A stretch of 64,000 nt of DNA from Vibrio zhugei (GCF_003716875.1 NZ_CP033078.1:1984001-2048000), one strand, 5' to 3'; shown: positions 20,668 through 32,281, counted from the stretch's first letter. Numbers and translations are program-made. Notes: generated by a model from the letters alone, not told the origin.

Positions 20668-21213
20668 TTATTTGTCTTGTCCATTGATAGGCGGCTCAAC
20701 AAACGCGGCTCGCTCTTCGCGTTTCCGCGCTTTAATTTCTTTGCGACGACGTTTAAAGAAGGCCTGTAACTGGGCTCGGCACTCCTCGGCTAATAAGCCA
20801 GACTCAATGGTCGCATAGTGATACGCGGCTTCATTCTCAAACAAATTCAATACGGTTCCTGCTGCGCCCGCTTTTAAATCCGGCGCACCAAAGACAATCC
20901 GTTTGACGCGGCTATGCAGCAGCGCGCCGGCACACATCGGACAAGGCTCCAACGTGACATATAATGTGGTATCCAATAACCGATAGTTATTCAGCGCCTG
21001 CCCCGCTTTGCGGATCACTTGAATTTCCGCATGCGCCGTCGCATCGTGATCGCCAATCGAGCGGTTCCACCCTTCAGCAATGATCGTCCCGTCTTTGACC
21101 AATACCGCTCCTACCGGCACTTCGCCAGCCAGTTCAGCTTGATGAGCCAGCTCGATCGCACGTTGCATATACACGTGATCTTGTGGACTAAATGTGGCGT
21201 GCGAGTCAGTCAT
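20668..21213 (-). CDS. tadA: tRNA-specific adenosine deaminase TadA
   Basis: 181 residues from the chosen start MTDSHATFSPQDHVYM. The zinc deaminase signature is complete: HAE in ATAHAEIQVIRKAG and PCPMC in LEPCPMCAGALLHSRV. TadA converts A34 to inosine in tRNA-Arg(ACG). The frame is open 14 codons further upstream, but those codons have no ribosome site and no family match. The C-terminus is Lys/Arg-rich. The LysR gene upstream is on the same strand and ends 54 bp away. Confidence 0.94.
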   Translation of the reverse strand: MTDSHATFSPQDHVYMQRAIELAHQAELAGEVPVGAVLVKDGTIIAEGWNRSIGDHDATAHAEIQVIRKAGQALNNYRLLDTTLYVTLEPCPMCAGALLHSRVKRIVFGAPDLKAGAAGTVLNLFENEAAYHYATIESGLLAEECRAQLQAFFKRRRKEIKARKREERAAFVEPPINGQDK

Positions 21214-21267
21214 GTCGAAAAATGCCTTGATCATTGGGGCGCGTATTATAAACAATTTCCAACAAAG

Positions 21268-22140
21268 CTACACCTCCAGATGCTCAGCGAGATAATCAAT
21301 CAACAAGCGCACTTTCGGCGATAACAGCCGGTTTTCTGGATACAGGGCCCATACCCCTTCTCTGTCGGTTTTCAAACCATCCAGCACTTCCACCAGCTCT
21401 CCCGAGCGTAAATATGGGCGAACATAGTAATCCGGCAATTGCACCAAGCCCATACCTTTTAATGCCGCATTCAATAACACAAAGCCGCTATTACACGACA
21501 AGCGTCCACTGACTTTCATCGTACGATCACTGCCTTTAACGTTAAACCGCCAATGATCGTGGGTGCCGACTAAGCACTGATGATGTTGCAGCTCGGATAA
21601 GGTGTGCGGCACGCCCATACGTCCTAGATAGTCTGGGGTGGCGCAGACAAACAATTGCCGTTCACACAATTTACGCGCAATAAAACTCGAGTCTTCCAAC
21701 TGCCCCAAGCGAATCGCCACATCGACGTGTTCTGCGACTAAATCTAACTTACGATTAGTCAATACCAGTTCCAATTCCAGATCCGGATACAACTGCAAAA
21801 AATCCTGCAGCAGTAAGGCAATTTTCCATTCACCAAAGGTAACAGGCGCGGTCACCTTAACTTTGCCTTTCGGCGTGGCCTGCATTTGTGTCACCGCTAA
21901 TTCGGCTTCAGCCAGCCCTTCAACCAATGAGCGGCAATGCTGATAATACAACTGCCCAGCTTCGGTTAATGACACTCGTCGTGTGGTTCTTAATAACAGT
22001 TTGACGCCTAAACGCTGCTCTAATGCATTGACACGCCGACTAATGTTCGCCACGGAGGTCGATTGACGCAAGGCGGCCTGAGTAAAGCTTCCCGTGTCTG
22101 CCACCGTCACAAATTCATTAACCCCTTCCCAATTTGCCAT
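21268..22140 (-). CDS. LysR-family transcriptional regulator, likely of frmA-fghA
   Basis: 290 residues. The N-terminal winged helix-turn-helix reads FVTVADTGSFTQAALRQSTS and VSRRVNALEQRLGVKLL-type sequence, followed by a LysR effector-binding domain (about residues 90-290). It is divergent from frmA with 127 bp between starts, which is the classic layout for a LysR protein controlling the neighbouring operon. The inducer is probably formaldehyde or S-hydroxymethylglutathione, by inference only. Confidence 0.88.
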   Translation of the reverse strand: MANWEGVNEFVTVADTGSFTQAALRQSTSVANISRRVNALEQRLGVKLLLRTTRRVSLTEAGQLYYQHCRSLVEGLAEAELAVTQMQATPKGKVKVTAPVTFGEWKIALLLQDFLQLYPDLELELVLTNRKLDLVAEHVDVAIRLGQLEDSSFIARKLCERQLFVCATPDYLGRMGVPHTLSELQHHQCLVGTHDHWRFNVKGSDRTMKVSGRLSCNSGFVLLNAALKGMGLVQLPDYYVRPYLRSGELVEVLDGLKTDREGVWALYPENRLLSPKVRLLIDYLAEHLEV

Positions 22141-22228
22141 TTTTATTATTACAATTTTGTAAAAGTTATTCTTATTTTGCCCTAATTATCTTTTAAATGA
22201 AATCCACTATACTGTTTTACTATTGTGA

Positions 22229-23395
<1,167 letters not shown>

Positions 23396-23441
23396 TCGTG
23401 CACATCACGGCGGCGCCTCGCGCGCCGTCTGAGGAATTATC

Positions 23442-24290
23442 ATGGATTTGACTAATGTAAGCCAAGCCAAAGTCTACGACGGTTGGCACAAGCAATATCA
23501 GCATACGTCCTCAGTATTAAACTGCGAGATGCGTTTTGCCATTTTTCTTCCGCCATCGGCATCTGCGGCGAACCCCGTACCGGTGTTGTATTGGTTGTCA
23601 GGGTTAACCTGCACGGATGAAAATTTCATGCAAAAAGCGGCGGCATTTGAAAAAGCCGCAGAGCTGGGGATAGCGATTGTCGCTCCCGACACCAGCCCTC
23701 GCGGTGAATCAGTCCCTGATGATGCAGAGAAAAGTTATGACTTTGGCTTAGGCGCTGGGTTTTATCTCAATGCCACACAAGAGCCTTGGAAAACGCATTA
23801 CCAAATGTATTCGTACGTTGTTGAAGAACTTCCGCAACTTGTGGAAGCAAACTTCCCCGTGACGAGCCAGCGCTCGATTGCCGGTCATAGTATGGGTGGA
23901 CATGGCGCGCTGACCATTGGTATCAAAAACCCAGACAAATACGTATCCATTTCTGCATTCAGTCCGATTTGCCATCCAACGGTGGTGCCTTGGGGCGAAA
24001 AAGCGTTCCGTCACTATCTCGGTGAAGATAAGACAACGTGGCAAGAATACGATGCGGTTGAACTCATCAAAACTCATCAGGTCACCACACCGATTCTAGT
24101 GGATCAAGGCGATGCAGATGGGTTCTTGGAAGAGCAGCTTAAACCAGAAGCATTACAACACGCTGCACGAGAGCATCATGTCCCGCTGGAATTGCGAATG
24201 CAATCTGGTTACGACCACAGTTACTTTTTTATTCAAACCTTTATCAACGAGCATTTGGCTTTCCATGCCTGCCAACTGTTTAAAGATTAA
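23442..24290 (+). CDS. fghA: S-formylglutathione hydrolase
   Basis: 282 residues of the esterase D family. The catalytic serine lies in GHSMGGHGALT near residue 150. Asp in DQGDADGFL and His in GYDHSYFF complete the triad. It hydrolyses S-formylglutathione to formate and glutathione in the cytosol, finishing the pathway begun by FrmA. It ends in a terminator that lies inside the 3' end of the convergent pilV. Confidence 0.95.
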   Translation: MDLTNVSQAKVYDGWHKQYQHTSSVLNCEMRFAIFLPPSASAANPVPVLYWLSGLTCTDENFMQKAAAFEKAAELGIAIVAPDTSPRGESVPDDAEKSYDFGLGAGFYLNATQEPWKTHYQMYSYVVEELPQLVEANFPVTSQRSIAGHSMGGHGALTIGIKNPDKYVSISAFSPICHPTVVPWGEKAFRHYLGEDKTTWQEYDAVELIKTHQVTTPILVDQGDADGFLEEQLKPEALQHAAREHHVPLELRMQSGYDHSYFFIQTFINEHLAFHACQLFKD

Positions 24291-24765
24291 TTGATGGTTT
24301 GTTTTTTAGCCTGCTTGGTCTAAGCAGGCTTTTTTTTATCTCTGCCCCTCTGATGCGCGTTATCGGCGGCGGTCCTGGCGAGTCTGCAACACTGTACACC
24401 ATGCGAAATGTCAACAAATGAGGCTGCTGCTGACTGTCCTGCCAGCGCACATCAAGCTGCACGACATAAATGCCCTGCACTAGCGGCTCGGTCATTGTCC
24501 AAGATAAAGAAAATACCCCATTATGTTGCTCACCATCGTGCCAATGCTGGACGAACTCCGTACCTTGGAGCAGCGCGTCTTTTTGCCATAAGGTCAACTG
24601 CTCACTCGCCAGTTGCTCTGCCTGTTGCCATTGCTGCGCTAAATGCGCTTGTACCTTCATCTGTTGATGCAGCGAGAGTAACCCCAATGTTGCTGTCGTC
24701 ATCAATGCCATCACCATCAGCACTTCCAGTAACGTCACCCCAGCACAGGAATGATTACCTTTCAT
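24280..24765 (-). CDS. pilV: Minor type IV pilin PilV-like
   Basis: 161 residues. The prepilin peptidase site is AGVTLLEVLMVMAL, with glycine before the mature residue and Glu at +5, followed by the hydrophobic helix. It is the last of four overlapping minor pilin genes on this strand, so PilV is the best name. The minor pilins prime pilus assembly at the inner membrane. Its C-terminal codons run through the fghA terminator and overlap the fghA stop by 11 bp, so the tail (KKSLLRPSRLKNKPSINL) may not be conserved. Confidence 0.8.
   Translation of the reverse strand: MKGNHSCAGVTLLEVLMVMALMTTATLGLLSLHQQMKVQAHLAQQWQQAEQLASEQLTLWQKDALLQGTEFVQHWHDGEQHNGVFSLSWTMTEPLVQGIYVVQLDVRWQDSQQQPHLLTFRMVYSVADSPGPPPITRIRGAEIKKSLLRPSRLKNKPSINL
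24308..24337 (+). terminator. Rho-independent terminator of frmA-fghA
   Basis: 9-bp stem AGCCTGCTT / AAGCAGGCT followed by eight Ts, 18 bp after the fghA stop. It overlaps the coding end of pilV on the other strand. Confidence 0.9.
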
Positions 24766-25177
24766 AATAACTGCCCGCTAAGCGCTGCGCTTGCACCTCA
24801 TCGAAGACCACACTATTGATCACCTGCTGTTGGCCAGATTGACTTCTGATCCGCCAGCGATCAGCGCCATACTCCACCGTGATGCGACTTCCAGTGATAG
24901 ACTGACAGCGCGTAATGTCAGCCGATGACATCCCGTTCTTCCCCTGCTTAGCGATCATTGCGCTTGCTTGGGAACGCCTAAGCACAGCCGTGGTGACACA
25001 TTCGACTCCTGCTCTCGCTTGCCAGCGTTGCTGGCTAGTGGCGACCTGTTTGTGTATCTGCTGAATGTGATACCACAAGGCGCGGTAGTGCGCCAAACTG
25101 ACCAGCAGCATCAGTGCCAAGATGACCAGCACCATCAACAGCAACGCCGCCCCTTGCTGTGTCACGTTACGGCTCAT
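24755..25177 (-). CDS. Minor type IV pilus assembly protein PilX-like
   Basis: 140 residues from MSRNVTQQGAALLLMVLVIL. The GAALLLM hydrophobic N-terminus without the usual FTLIE is typical of PilX. A GGAGG ribosome site sits 5 bp upstream of the chosen ATG (25177). The frame extends 7 codons further up but without family match. It overlaps pilW before and pilV after by about 11 bp each, so the set is translationally coupled. Confidence 0.78.
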   Translation of the reverse strand: MSRNVTQQGAALLLMVLVILALMLLVSLAHYRALWYHIQQIHKQVATSQQRWQARAGVECVTTAVLRRSQASAMIAKQGKNGMSSADITRCQSITGSRITVEYGADRWRIRSQSGQQQVINSVVFDEVQAQRLAGSYYER

Positions 25178-25820
25178 CGCTGCCTCCATTGCCTCCATTA
25201 ATTACCAGCCGAGTCATACGCTGCGATTCCGTTCGTCCATCATCGCCTGACTCCTGAAGCGTAGTCTCGATCGCCACTTGTTGTATGACGCTCCCCACCG
25301 CTGAGCGATACAACTGACTGGTGACCTGCCAGTGCGTAATTCGATATTGCTGGGTATCAACAACCTGATAACAAGGGGTTGAGCGCGTCGAACGCCGCAC
25401 ATCACGAAACGACAGTCTTGAGGAAGCCAGATGATCACACAAGACCAATTGCTGATCAGAGGCTTGATAACGATAAACCAAGTGCACATAGTCTGGACTC
25501 GATTGCGAGTTAGGTAACTGATATACGATACCTAACTCGTCGCCCTGCGAGCTCACCTTAACACTGCGTTGAGATCCGAGAAATGTCGCCACTCCCCCGG
25601 TATGTCTTTGATAACCAGCACGTCCTAACTCCTGACTGATGGTGGTCAAAATAGACTGGGTTTGTTGATGAAGCTGTAACTGTCGTTGCTGTGACTGAGT
25701 GCTACGTTCTAACTGAACGAAAAAAGCACCAAGACTGCCGATGACCATACTGCCTAACGCCAATGCAATCATGAGTTCAAGTAACGTGAAACCATGACAG
25801 TTAACACTGCGGATAAGCAC
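25167..25820 (-). CDS. pilW: Minor type IV pilin PilW-like
   Basis: 217 residues. The prepilin motif HGFTLLELMIALALGSMVIG shows the Glu at +5 and a long hydrophobic helix, then a coiled region rich in Gln (STQSQQRQLQLHQQTQ). The size and the place between fimT and pilX fit PilW. It overlaps fimT by 20 bp. Confidence 0.8.
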   Translation of the reverse strand: MLIRSVNCHGFTLLELMIALALGSMVIGSLGAFFVQLERSTQSQQRQLQLHQQTQSILTTISQELGRAGYQRHTGGVATFLGSQRSVKVSSQGDELGIVYQLPNSQSSPDYVHLVYRYQASDQQLVLCDHLASSRLSFRDVRRSTRSTPCYQVVDTQQYRITHWQVTSQLYRSAVGSVIQQVAIETTLQESGDDGRTESQRMTRLVINGGNGGSDEP

Positions 25821-26313
25821 GGCTCGCCTCCTGTGCGCAAACGCGAATCCTTCCGGTTGCGTAGGAGGTCACCACTCGTAATAGGGAGCGTCCCTCTCGG
25901 TCGACAATACGAATATGCCCGTTACTGAGCTTATGGCGAAAACCGTCTACCCATAATTGCTGCGCGCTGTAGTGCAGTGATACCTCCACACCCTGAAACA
26001 GATCCCCTTCGAGCACTAGTAAAGGCGTGTCCATTGAGGGCGTTTGAGGACTCACTTGCAATTGCCAAGTGGATGAGCCTGCGCCGTTTACTGGTAATTT
26101 CTGTATCACTAAATCCTGGTGTCGCTGGTTAGCAAGCTGCTGCGCTGAAGAAATAAACATCACCAACTCATCCGCCAGAGCGGAGGCACTCAGTGATTGT
26201 TTACTTTGCTGTATGGAGGGAAAACACAAACACAATGTCCCGCCCATAATCGCTAAGACGATCGCGACTTCAATCAAGGTCATTCCGCGAGATAACTCCC
26301 GAAAAAAACGCAT
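25801..26313 (-). CDS. fimT: Minor type IV pilin FimT/GspH-like
   Basis: 170 residues. The type IV prepilin leader ends RGMTLIEVAIVLAIMG, followed by a GspH/FimT-like domain (FISSAQQLANQRHQDLVI). It is the first gene of the fimT-pilW-pilX-pilV cluster, with 82 bp to the divergent pilE, which therefore holds both promoters. The same cluster sits beside dnaJ in V. cholerae as I recall it. Confidence 0.82.
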   Translation of the reverse strand: MRFFRELSRGMTLIEVAIVLAIMGGTLCLCFPSIQQSKQSLSASALADELVMFISSAQQLANQRHQDLVIQKLPVNGAGSSTWQLQVSPQTPSMDTPLLVLEGDLFQGVEVSLHYSAQQLWVDGFRHKLSNGHIRIVDREGRSLLRVVTSYATGRIRVCAQEASRAYPQC

Positions 26314-26395
26314 AGGCCTTTCCTCAAACTCCGTAAAGTCACGAGAATAGCAAGTACAAGCGGGACATCGCTGAGTCTGAGCCGGGAGGTGGGAA

Positions 26396-26821
26396 ATGCA
26401 TCGAAATATAAAACGTCAGCGTGCTTATCATCATCGCCATGGTATGACGTTGATCGAAATTCTGATAGTGCTGAGCATCATTGCGCTGCTCAGTGCGCTG
26501 GCCTATCCAACGTATCAAGAGCATGTGTTAAGCAGCCATCGCCGCCAAGCGCTGCTCGATATGGCCAGAATTCAGTTATACATTGATGGTCACGCGTCTG
26601 TATCACAAGCCATTGCGAGCATTACCGAACAAGGGCAATGCACCAAATTCTGCAATACGCCGAGCAGCCAGTATATCATCCACATTACCGCGCACCCGTC
26701 TAGCTACTCGATTACCGCCTCCCCGCAAGGTCGCCAGCGACACGATACCTGTCATGCTGATGACTATGACGCTCTGATCGTACGAAGTAATGGAGAGCAT
26801 GAGCCCAAATCCTGTTGGTAA
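26396..26821 (+). CDS. pilE: Type IV pilin PilE-like minor pilin
   Basis: 141 residues. Leader MHRNIKRQRAYHHRHG, then MTLIEILIVLSIIALLSALA with Glu at +5, the mark of a type IV prepilin. The pair of cysteines near the end (CHADDY ... KSCW) could form the usual pilin disulfide loop. It is divergent from the minor pilin operon and ends in a terminator shared with dnaJ. PilE is a naming by position and motif. Confidence 0.8.
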   Translation: MHRNIKRQRAYHHRHGMTLIEILIVLSIIALLSALAYPTYQEHVLSSHRRQALLDMARIQLYIDGHASVSQAIASITEQGQCTKFCNTPSSQYIIHITAHPSSYSITASPQGRQRHDTCHADDYDALIVRSNGEHEPKSCW

Positions 26822-26861
26822 TTCATCACACAACACGGCTTTTGGCCAAGATAACAGGCAT

Positions 26862-26891
26862 AAAAAAACCAACGCCAAGGCGTTGGTTTTT
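26862..26891. terminator. Bidirectional terminator between pilE and dnaJ
   Basis: 10-bp perfect stem AACCAACGCC / GGCGTTGGTT with loop AA, A-run on the left and T-run on the right. It serves both convergent genes. Confidence 0.9.
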
Positions 26892-26915
26892 CATCAATCA
26901 GCATGTTCAATCTGC

Positions 26916-28070
26916 TTAGCTGGTTAGGTCATCAAAGAACTTTTTCACGCCTTTGAAGAAGCCATCAGATTTAGGCTTGTGTTTCGTGCCAGTTTCGCCA
27001 CCAAACGATTCTTCTAGTTGACGCAGTAACGCTTTTTGCTCAGCGCCTAGTTTGACTGGCGTTTCAACAACCAGTTTAACGATCAAGTCACCCACTGGGC
27101 CACCACGAACGCCTTTCACACCTTTACCGCGTAAACGGAACATACGGCCAGTTTGCGTTTCTTCCGGCACTTTCAGATTCAAGCGACCATCCAGTGTGGG
27201 GACTTCGACTTCACCACCCAGTGCGGCTAATCCAAAGCTAATTGGCACTTCGCAACGTAGGTTATTGCCGTCACGTTCAAAAATAGCATGATCTCTAATT
27301 TGAACTTGAACATACAAGTCACCGGCTGGCGCACCGTGCTCACCCGCTTCCCCTTCACCAGAAAGACGAATACGGTCACCCGTATCAACACCGGCAGGGA
27401 TCTTCACGTGCAGTGATTTTGTTTTCTGCTTACGGCCTTCACCATGACAAGAGTGACAAGGATCTTTAATAATTGACCCTTTACCACCACAGGTAGGACA
27501 GGTTTGTTGTACCGCAAAGAAACCTTGACGCATCTGTACTTGACCGTGGCCATGACAGGTTGAACACGTTTCAGGTTTAGACCCTTTCTTCGCGCCAGAA
27601 CCATCACAGACTTCACAATCAACCAGCGTTGGAATTTCAATTTCTTTATCACAACCACGAACCGCTTCTTCAAGCGTCAGTTCCATGTTGTAACGTAAAT
27701 CCGAACCACGTTGAGGTCGGTAGCCACCACCGCCGCCACGACGACCGCCACCAAAAATGTCACCAAACACATCACCGAAAATATCGCCAAAGTCAGCACC
27801 GCCGCCGCCAAAGCCGCCGCCGAATCCACCTGCGCCACCGCCTTGTTCAAAGGCCGCATGACCGTATTGATCATACGCCGCTTTTTTCTGCGGATCCGTC
27901 AAGATTTCGTACGCTTCTTTTACTTCTTTAAACTTCACGGCAGACTCATCATCACCAGGATTACGGTCTGGGTGGTATTTCATTGCAAGGCGCTTATAAG
28001 CCTTCTTCAGGTCGCGCTCTGAGGCATCGCGGCTCACGCCTAATACTTCGTAAAAATCACGTTTTGACAT
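26916..28070 (-). CDS. dnaJ: Chaperone DnaJ
   Basis: 384 residues from [19 protein letters not shown]. The J domain has HPD in [10 protein letters not shown], followed by a Gly/Phe-rich region (about 75-115). The zinc domain has four CxxCxGxG-type repeats ([37 protein letters not shown]), and the substrate-binding C-terminal domains follow. It delivers clients to DnaK and stimulates its ATPase. It is 279 bp after dnaK on the same strand. Confidence 0.97.
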   Translation of the reverse strand: MSKRDFYEVLGVSRDASERDLKKAYKRLAMKYHPDRNPGDDESAVKFKEVKEAYEILTDPQKKAAYDQYGHAAFEQGGGAGGFGGGFGGGGADFGDIFGDVFGDIFGGGRRGGGGGYRPQRGSDLRYNMELTLEEAVRGCDKEIEIPTLVDCEVCDGSGAKKGSKPETCSTCHGHGQVQMRQGFFAVQQTCPTCGGKGSIIKDPCHSCHGEGRKQKTKSLHVKIPAGVDTGDRIRLSGEGEAGEHGAPAGDLYVQVQIRDHAIFERDGNNLRCEVPISFGLAALGGEVEVPTLDGRLNLKVPEETQTGRMFRLRGKGVKGVRGGPVGDLIVKLVVETPVKLGAEQKALLRQLEESFGGETGTKHKPKSDGFFKGVKKFFDDLTS

Positions 28071-28208
28071 GTTCTTGATCACCAATTGTTACTACAAACG
28101 GGTAAACCCGCTTGGTGTTTGTATCGATATAGATAAAGCTCGAAACTCTGAAAAGAGCTTGCTCACCGTATCCTTTCGCCTTATCTATAGCCACACTATG
28201 TGGACAGC

Positions 28209-28273
28209 ATACGGGCGTTAGAGTCACCTCAAACGCCCGTATCTTACTTATGATTCCCTCGTTAAAGGGAATC
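28209..28273 (-). other. Two hairpins in the dnaK-dnaJ intergenic region
   Basis: An 11-bp perfect inverted repeat, ATACGGGCGTT / AACGCCCGTAT (28209-28242), and a 7-bp one, GATTCCC / GGGAATC (28252-28273), lie between dnaK and dnaJ. Neither is followed by a T-run on the minus strand. They are more likely mRNA processing or stability structures, or a partial attenuator, than terminators. Confidence 0.5.
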
Positions 28274-28349
28274 GTAAGCCAATTCGAAGCTTTCATTCAA
28301 TCCAGTCTGCGTCGACACATCCTCAATTGAATCTAGCGTTTACCAACGA

Positions 28350-30263
28350 TTATTTTTTATCGTCGTTCACTTCTTCGAATTCTGCATCAACAACGTCATC
28401 GTCTGCTGATTGAGCTTGCTCGCCGTCTTCAGCACCTTGTTGTGCTTGAGCTTTCTGTTGAGCAATTTCCATCAGTTTTTGAGATGCTGTCATAAGCGCT
28501 TGAACTTTTGCATCAATTTCAGCTTTATCTTCGCCGTTACGTGCTGTTTCTAGTTCTTTGATTGCCGCTTCAATTTTTTCTTTGTCGTCTGCTGGAAGTG
28601 CATCACCTGCTTCTTCCATTTGCTTACGAGTACCGTGGATCATTTGGTCCGCTTGGTTACGTGCAGTCGCTAACTCTTCGAACTTTTTGTCCGCTTCTTT
28701 GTTCGCTTCTGCTTCTTGAACCATTTTCTCGATTTCTTCGTCGCTTAGACCACCAGAAGCTTGGATAGTAATCTTCTGTTCTTTACCTGTGGTCTTGTCT
28801 TTCGCTGACACATTAAGAATACCGTCCGCGTCCAAATCGAAAGTCACATCAATTTGTGGCACACCACGTGGCGCAGGGTTGATACCTTCTAGGTTGAACT
28901 GACCAAGAGACTTGTTGTATGTCGCTTGCTTACGTTCACCTTGCAGTACGTGAATGGTTACTGCGCTTTGGTTATCTTCCGCTGTTGAGAACACTTGGTT
29001 CGCTTTTGTTGGGATCGTTGTGTTCTTCTCGATCAATTTCGTCATCACACCGCCCATGGTTTCGATACCAAATGACAGAGGAGTCACGTCAAGAAGAAGA
29101 ACGTCTTTCACATCACCCGCAAGAACACCACCTTGAACTGCTGCACCAATCGCAACCGCTTCATCTGGGTTCACGTCACGACGCGCTTCTTTACCAAAGA
29201 AGTCTGCAACCGCTTTGCTTACCATTGGCATACGTGTTTGACCACCCACAAGGATAACGTCAGTCACTTCGCTTACCGATAGGTCAGCATCCGCTAGAGC
29301 CACTTTCATTGGCTCAAGTGAACGTTGTACTAGGTCTTCAACCAATGACTCAAGTTTCGCACGAGTCACTTTGATGTTCATGTGTTTAGGACCTGTCGCA
29401 TCAGCCGTAACGTAAGGTAGGTTTACGTCAGTTTGAGTCGCTGAAGACAGTTCGATTTTCGCTTTTTCTGCGGCTTCTTTTAGACGCTGCATGGCAAGCG
29501 GATCTTGTTTTAAGTTGATGCCTTGTTCGTTTTGGAACTGCTCAACCAAGTAGTTGATTAGACGAGTATCGAAGTCTTCACCACCTAAGTGAGTGTCACC
29601 GTTGGTTGACAATACTTCGAAAGTTTTTTCGCCATCAACTTCATCAATTTCGATGATAGAAATATCGAACGTACCACCACCAAGGTCATACACAGCGATA
29701 GTGCGGTCGCCGCCTTTTTTATCAAGGCCGTACGCCAATGCTGCTGCTGTTGGTTCGTTGATAATACGTTTTACATCTAGACCTGCGATACGACCAGCAT
29801 CTTTTGTTGCTTGACGTTGAGAGTCGTTAAAGTAAGCAGGAACAGTGATAACTGCGCCAGTCACTTCTTCGCCTAGGTAATCTTCTGCTGTTTTCTTCAT
29901 TTTCTTCAGAATTTCAGCAGAAACTTGCGGTGCCGCCATTTTCTCGCCACGCGCTTCAACCCATGCGTCGCCGTTATCCGCTTTCACGATTTTGTAAGGC
30001 ATGATTGAAATATCGCGCTGAACTTCTTCGTCTTCGAAACGACGACCGATTAGACGCTTAATAGCAAATAGCGTGTTTTCAGGGTTAGTAACCGCTTGAC
30101 GTTTAGCCGGTTGACCAACCAATGTTTCGCCGTCTGTATAAGCGACAATGGAAGGAGTTGTACGTTCACCTTCTGCGTTTTCAATGACGCGTGGTTGATC
30201 ACCATCTAGCACTGCAAGACAAGAGTTTGTAGTACCTAAGTCAATACCAATGATTTTACCCAT
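28350..30263 (-). CDS. dnaK: Chaperone DnaK (Hsp70)
   Basis: 637 residues from [18 protein letters not shown], with GGAG ribosome site 9 bp upstream. The frame continues upstream but without family match. The ATPase domain shows the phosphate loops DLGTTN and DLGGGTFD. It is followed by the linker [11 protein letters not shown], the substrate-binding domain, and a lid ending in the EEVNDDKK type tail. It refolds cytosolic proteins with DnaJ and GrpE. A sigma-32 promoter lies upstream. Confidence 0.98.
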   Translation of the reverse strand: MGKIIGIDLGTTNSCLAVLDGDQPRVIENAEGERTTPSIVAYTDGETLVGQPAKRQAVTNPENTLFAIKRLIGRRFEDEEVQRDISIMPYKIVKADNGDAWVEARGEKMAAPQVSAEILKKMKKTAEDYLGEEVTGAVITVPAYFNDSQRQATKDAGRIAGLDVKRIINEPTAAALAYGLDKKGGDRTIAVYDLGGGTFDISIIEIDEVDGEKTFEVLSTNGDTHLGGEDFDTRLINYLVEQFQNEQGINLKQDPLAMQRLKEAAEKAKIELSSATQTDVNLPYVTADATGPKHMNIKVTRAKLESLVEDLVQRSLEPMKVALADADLSVSEVTDVILVGGQTRMPMVSKAVADFFGKEARRDVNPDEAVAIGAAVQGGVLAGDVKDVLLLDVTPLSFGIETMGGVMTKLIEKNTTIPTKANQVFSTAEDNQSAVTIHVLQGERKQATYNKSLGQFNLEGINPAPRGVPQIDVTFDLDADGILNVSAKDKTTGKEQKITIQASGGLSDEEIEKMVQEAEANKEADKKFEELATARNQADQMIHGTRKQMEEAGDALPADDKEKIEAAIKELETARNGEDKAEIDAKVQALMTASQKLMEIAQQKAQAQQGAEDGEQAQSADDDVVDAEFEEVNDDKK

Positions 30264-30384
30264 CGAGCTATCTCCGAATAATTCTATGTTCGTTTGGTTA
30301 TATCCCCAAAGTGGGGGAACTGAGAATGGGTTTTTCACCCGATTCACAAACTAAACGTATCAAGTTTGCTTCTCTATGACCCAT

Positions 30385-30414
30385 AGATAAGGGCGTAAAT
30401 ATCCTTTTCAAGGG
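30385..30414 (-). promoter_or_regulatory. Sigma-32 heat-shock promoter of dnaK
   Basis: On the minus strand, CCCTTGAA (30407-30414) is followed after 13 bp by CCCTTATCT (30385-30393). This fits the heat-shock consensus CCCTTGAA-N13-15-CCCGATNT. It lies 122 bp before the dnaK start in the 307-bp grpE-dnaK gap. Confidence 0.8.
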
Positions 30415-30503
30415 AACCACAGAAAAAAAATTCAAATTTCTCGATTTTTTTCAGTTCTTAAGACCGATTCAAGGCCTTAACTGAACGAAACCCAGAAATA
30501 CCA

Positions 30504-30533
30504 ATAAAAAAAGCCGGTACCGACCGACTTTTT
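30504..30533 (-). terminator. Terminator after grpE
   Basis: On the minus strand, stem AGTCGGT / ACCGGCT (one G-T pair) followed by seven Ts. It separates grpE from the dnaK unit. Confidence 0.75.
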
Positions 30534-30570
30534 ACTTCAACTGTCTTCACTCAAAGAGTGAACGAGGCAC

Positions 30571-31200
30571 TTATTTCGACACCATAACCATGGCAGGACG
30601 TACCACACGACCATTCAACAAGTAGCCTTTTTGCATCACAAACATCACCATATTCGGTTCATGATCGGGGCTTTCTTGAATGGACATCGCCTGATGTAAT
30701 TCAGGATTAAATGCTTCGCCTTCTGGATTAATTGGGGTTAAACCGAATTTTTCAATCGTATCAACGAAGGTTTTATGAGTCAGCTCAACACCTTCAAACA
30801 AAGGTTTGACCGCTTCGTTCTCAGCATCGGCCGCTTGCATGGTGCGCTCAAGATTATCAATGACGGGTAACAACTCTTCGGCAAAACGACTCAACGCATA
30901 TTTACGCGCTTTGTCGACTTCTTGCTCAGAGCGACGACGCATGTTTTCAACATCGGCTTTCGCACGCAGTACCGCATCTTTCTGCTCTTTTAATTGCTCT
31001 TGGCTCGCGTGCAACGCCGCTTCTAGCTGAGCAATTTTGGTTTCTTGGCTTTCTTCTTCCAGAACCTCACCATCTTCATTGATGACGGTTTCATTCCAAT
31101 CAACATCGGCGTCTGTGCCAACCGCTTCAGCTTCAACATTTTCAACGGTCGTTTCTTGTTGTAGCTCTTCTTCTTGGATTTTGTTTTCTTCGTTGCTCAT
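30571..31200 (-). CDS. grpE: Nucleotide exchange factor GrpE
   Basis: 209 residues. The acidic N-terminal extension (residues 1-55, many Glu) is followed by a long coiled coil (residues 60-130). The GrpE head has the signature [15 protein letters not shown] and [18 protein letters not shown] near the C-terminus. It releases ADP from DnaK. It is divergent from nadK, with a sigma-32 promoter in between. Confidence 0.96.
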   Translation of the reverse strand: MSNEENKIQEEELQQETTVENVEAEAVGTDADVDWNETVINEDGEVLEEESQETKIAQLEAALHASQEQLKEQKDAVLRAKADVENMRRRSEQEVDKARKYALSRFAEELLPVIDNLERTMQAADAENEAVKPLFEGVELTHKTFVDTIEKFGLTPINPEGEAFNPELHQAMSIQESPDHEPNMVMFVMQKGYLLNGRVVRPAMVMVSK

Positions 31201-31294
31201 GATATCTCCAGAATTCCACTCTCTATGTGGTTAGGAATCGAATTCTCGTCTGTTTCGTGACACAAAAATTCGCATAAAAGTATGACTTGCCTTT

Positions 31295-31326
31295 ATTATG
31301 GGGATGAAGATTTCTGATTCAAGCCC
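31295..31326 (-). promoter_or_regulatory. Sigma-32 heat-shock promoter of grpE
   Basis: On the minus strand, GGGCTTGAA (31318-31326) is followed after 14 bp by CCCCATAAT (31295-31303). This is very close to the sigma-32 consensus. The site lies 95 bp before the grpE start and just upstream of the nadK start on the other strand. Confidence 0.85.
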
Positions 31327-31344
31327 TATTCGGTTGGAAAGCAT

Positions 31345-32229
31345 ATGAAAAAACCATTTGAAGTGATCGCTATCATAGGTAAACCTCGTGACAAACATGC
31401 CATTCAAACTCATAACGAGCTTTACTATTGGCTTACTTCACTCAACTATCCAGTGTTCGTGGATGAACGCCTTGCTGAGATTTTACCCGATATTCCCGAC
31501 ACACAGTTTGCCTCATTACTCGAATTAGGCCAAAAAGCCGACCTTGCCATTGTCGTCGGCGGTGACGGTAACATGCTCGGCGCGGCACGCGTTCTTTCTC
31601 GCTTTGATATTTCCGTCATCGGTGTTAACCGCGGCAACCTCGGCTTTCTGACCGATTTAAAACCGGACGAGGTGTGTGAAGGGTTAACACAAGTGCTTGA
31701 AGGCAACTACATCGAAGAACAACGCTTCCTTCTGCAAGCCGAAGTGCACCGCCATGGACAAATAAAAAGTCACAATTCGGCATTGAATGAAGCCGTGCTT
31801 CATCCTGGTCAAGTGGCACGCATGACCGAATTTGAAGTGTACATCGACGATAACTTCGCGTTTTCACAGCGCTCTGATGGCTTAATCGTCTCAACTCCGA
31901 CCGGTTCTACCGCCTATTCATTATCCGGGGGTGGGCCGATTTTATCACCGGGGCTCGATGCCATTACGCTCGTCCCGATGTTTCCGCACACCTTATCTAG
32001 CCGTCCTTTAGTGGTAGACAGCAAACGGCGCATAAAGTTAGTCGTCTCTCCGAATAATATGCAAAATCAGGAAGTCAGCTGTGACGGTCAAGTCACCCTC
32101 CCCGTCAGCCCCGGAGATGAAGTGCACATCTATCAAAGCCCTAACGCACTGAAACTGATTCACCCCAAGGATTACAACTACTACCGTATTTTGCGAAATA
32201 AACTCGGTTGGTCCAGCAAACTCTTTTAG
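31345..32229 (+). CDS. nadK: NAD kinase
   Basis: 294 residues. The diagnostic phosphate-binding motif [12 protein letters not shown] is near residue 72, the second conserved block is GNLGFLTDL, and the third is [17 protein letters not shown]. It makes NADP from NAD and ATP. It is divergent from grpE and lies before recN, the usual Vibrio order. Confidence 0.96.
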   Translation: MKKPFEVIAIIGKPRDKHAIQTHNELYYWLTSLNYPVFVDERLAEILPDIPDTQFASLLELGQKADLAIVVGGDGNMLGAARVLSRFDISVIGVNRGNLGFLTDLKPDEVCEGLTQVLEGNYIEEQRFLLQAEVHRHGQIKSHNSALNEAVLHPGQVARMTEFEVYIDDNFAFSQRSDGLIVSTPTGSTAYSLSGGGPILSPGLDAITLVPMFPHTLSSRPLVVDSKRRIKLVVSPNNMQNQEVSCDGQVTLPVSPGDEVHIYQSPNALKLIHPKDYNYYRILRNKLGWSSKLF

Positions 32230-32281
32230 AGATCGATCACAATTTGTCGTCTTTTAAAAAGAAAATGCCTGTATAACTTTA

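Noticed and set aside
28350..30263. Long plus-strand ORFs opposite dnaK, dnaJ, purL and proS
   Set aside because: They are shadows of the codon bias of the real genes. They have no ribosome sites and no family match.
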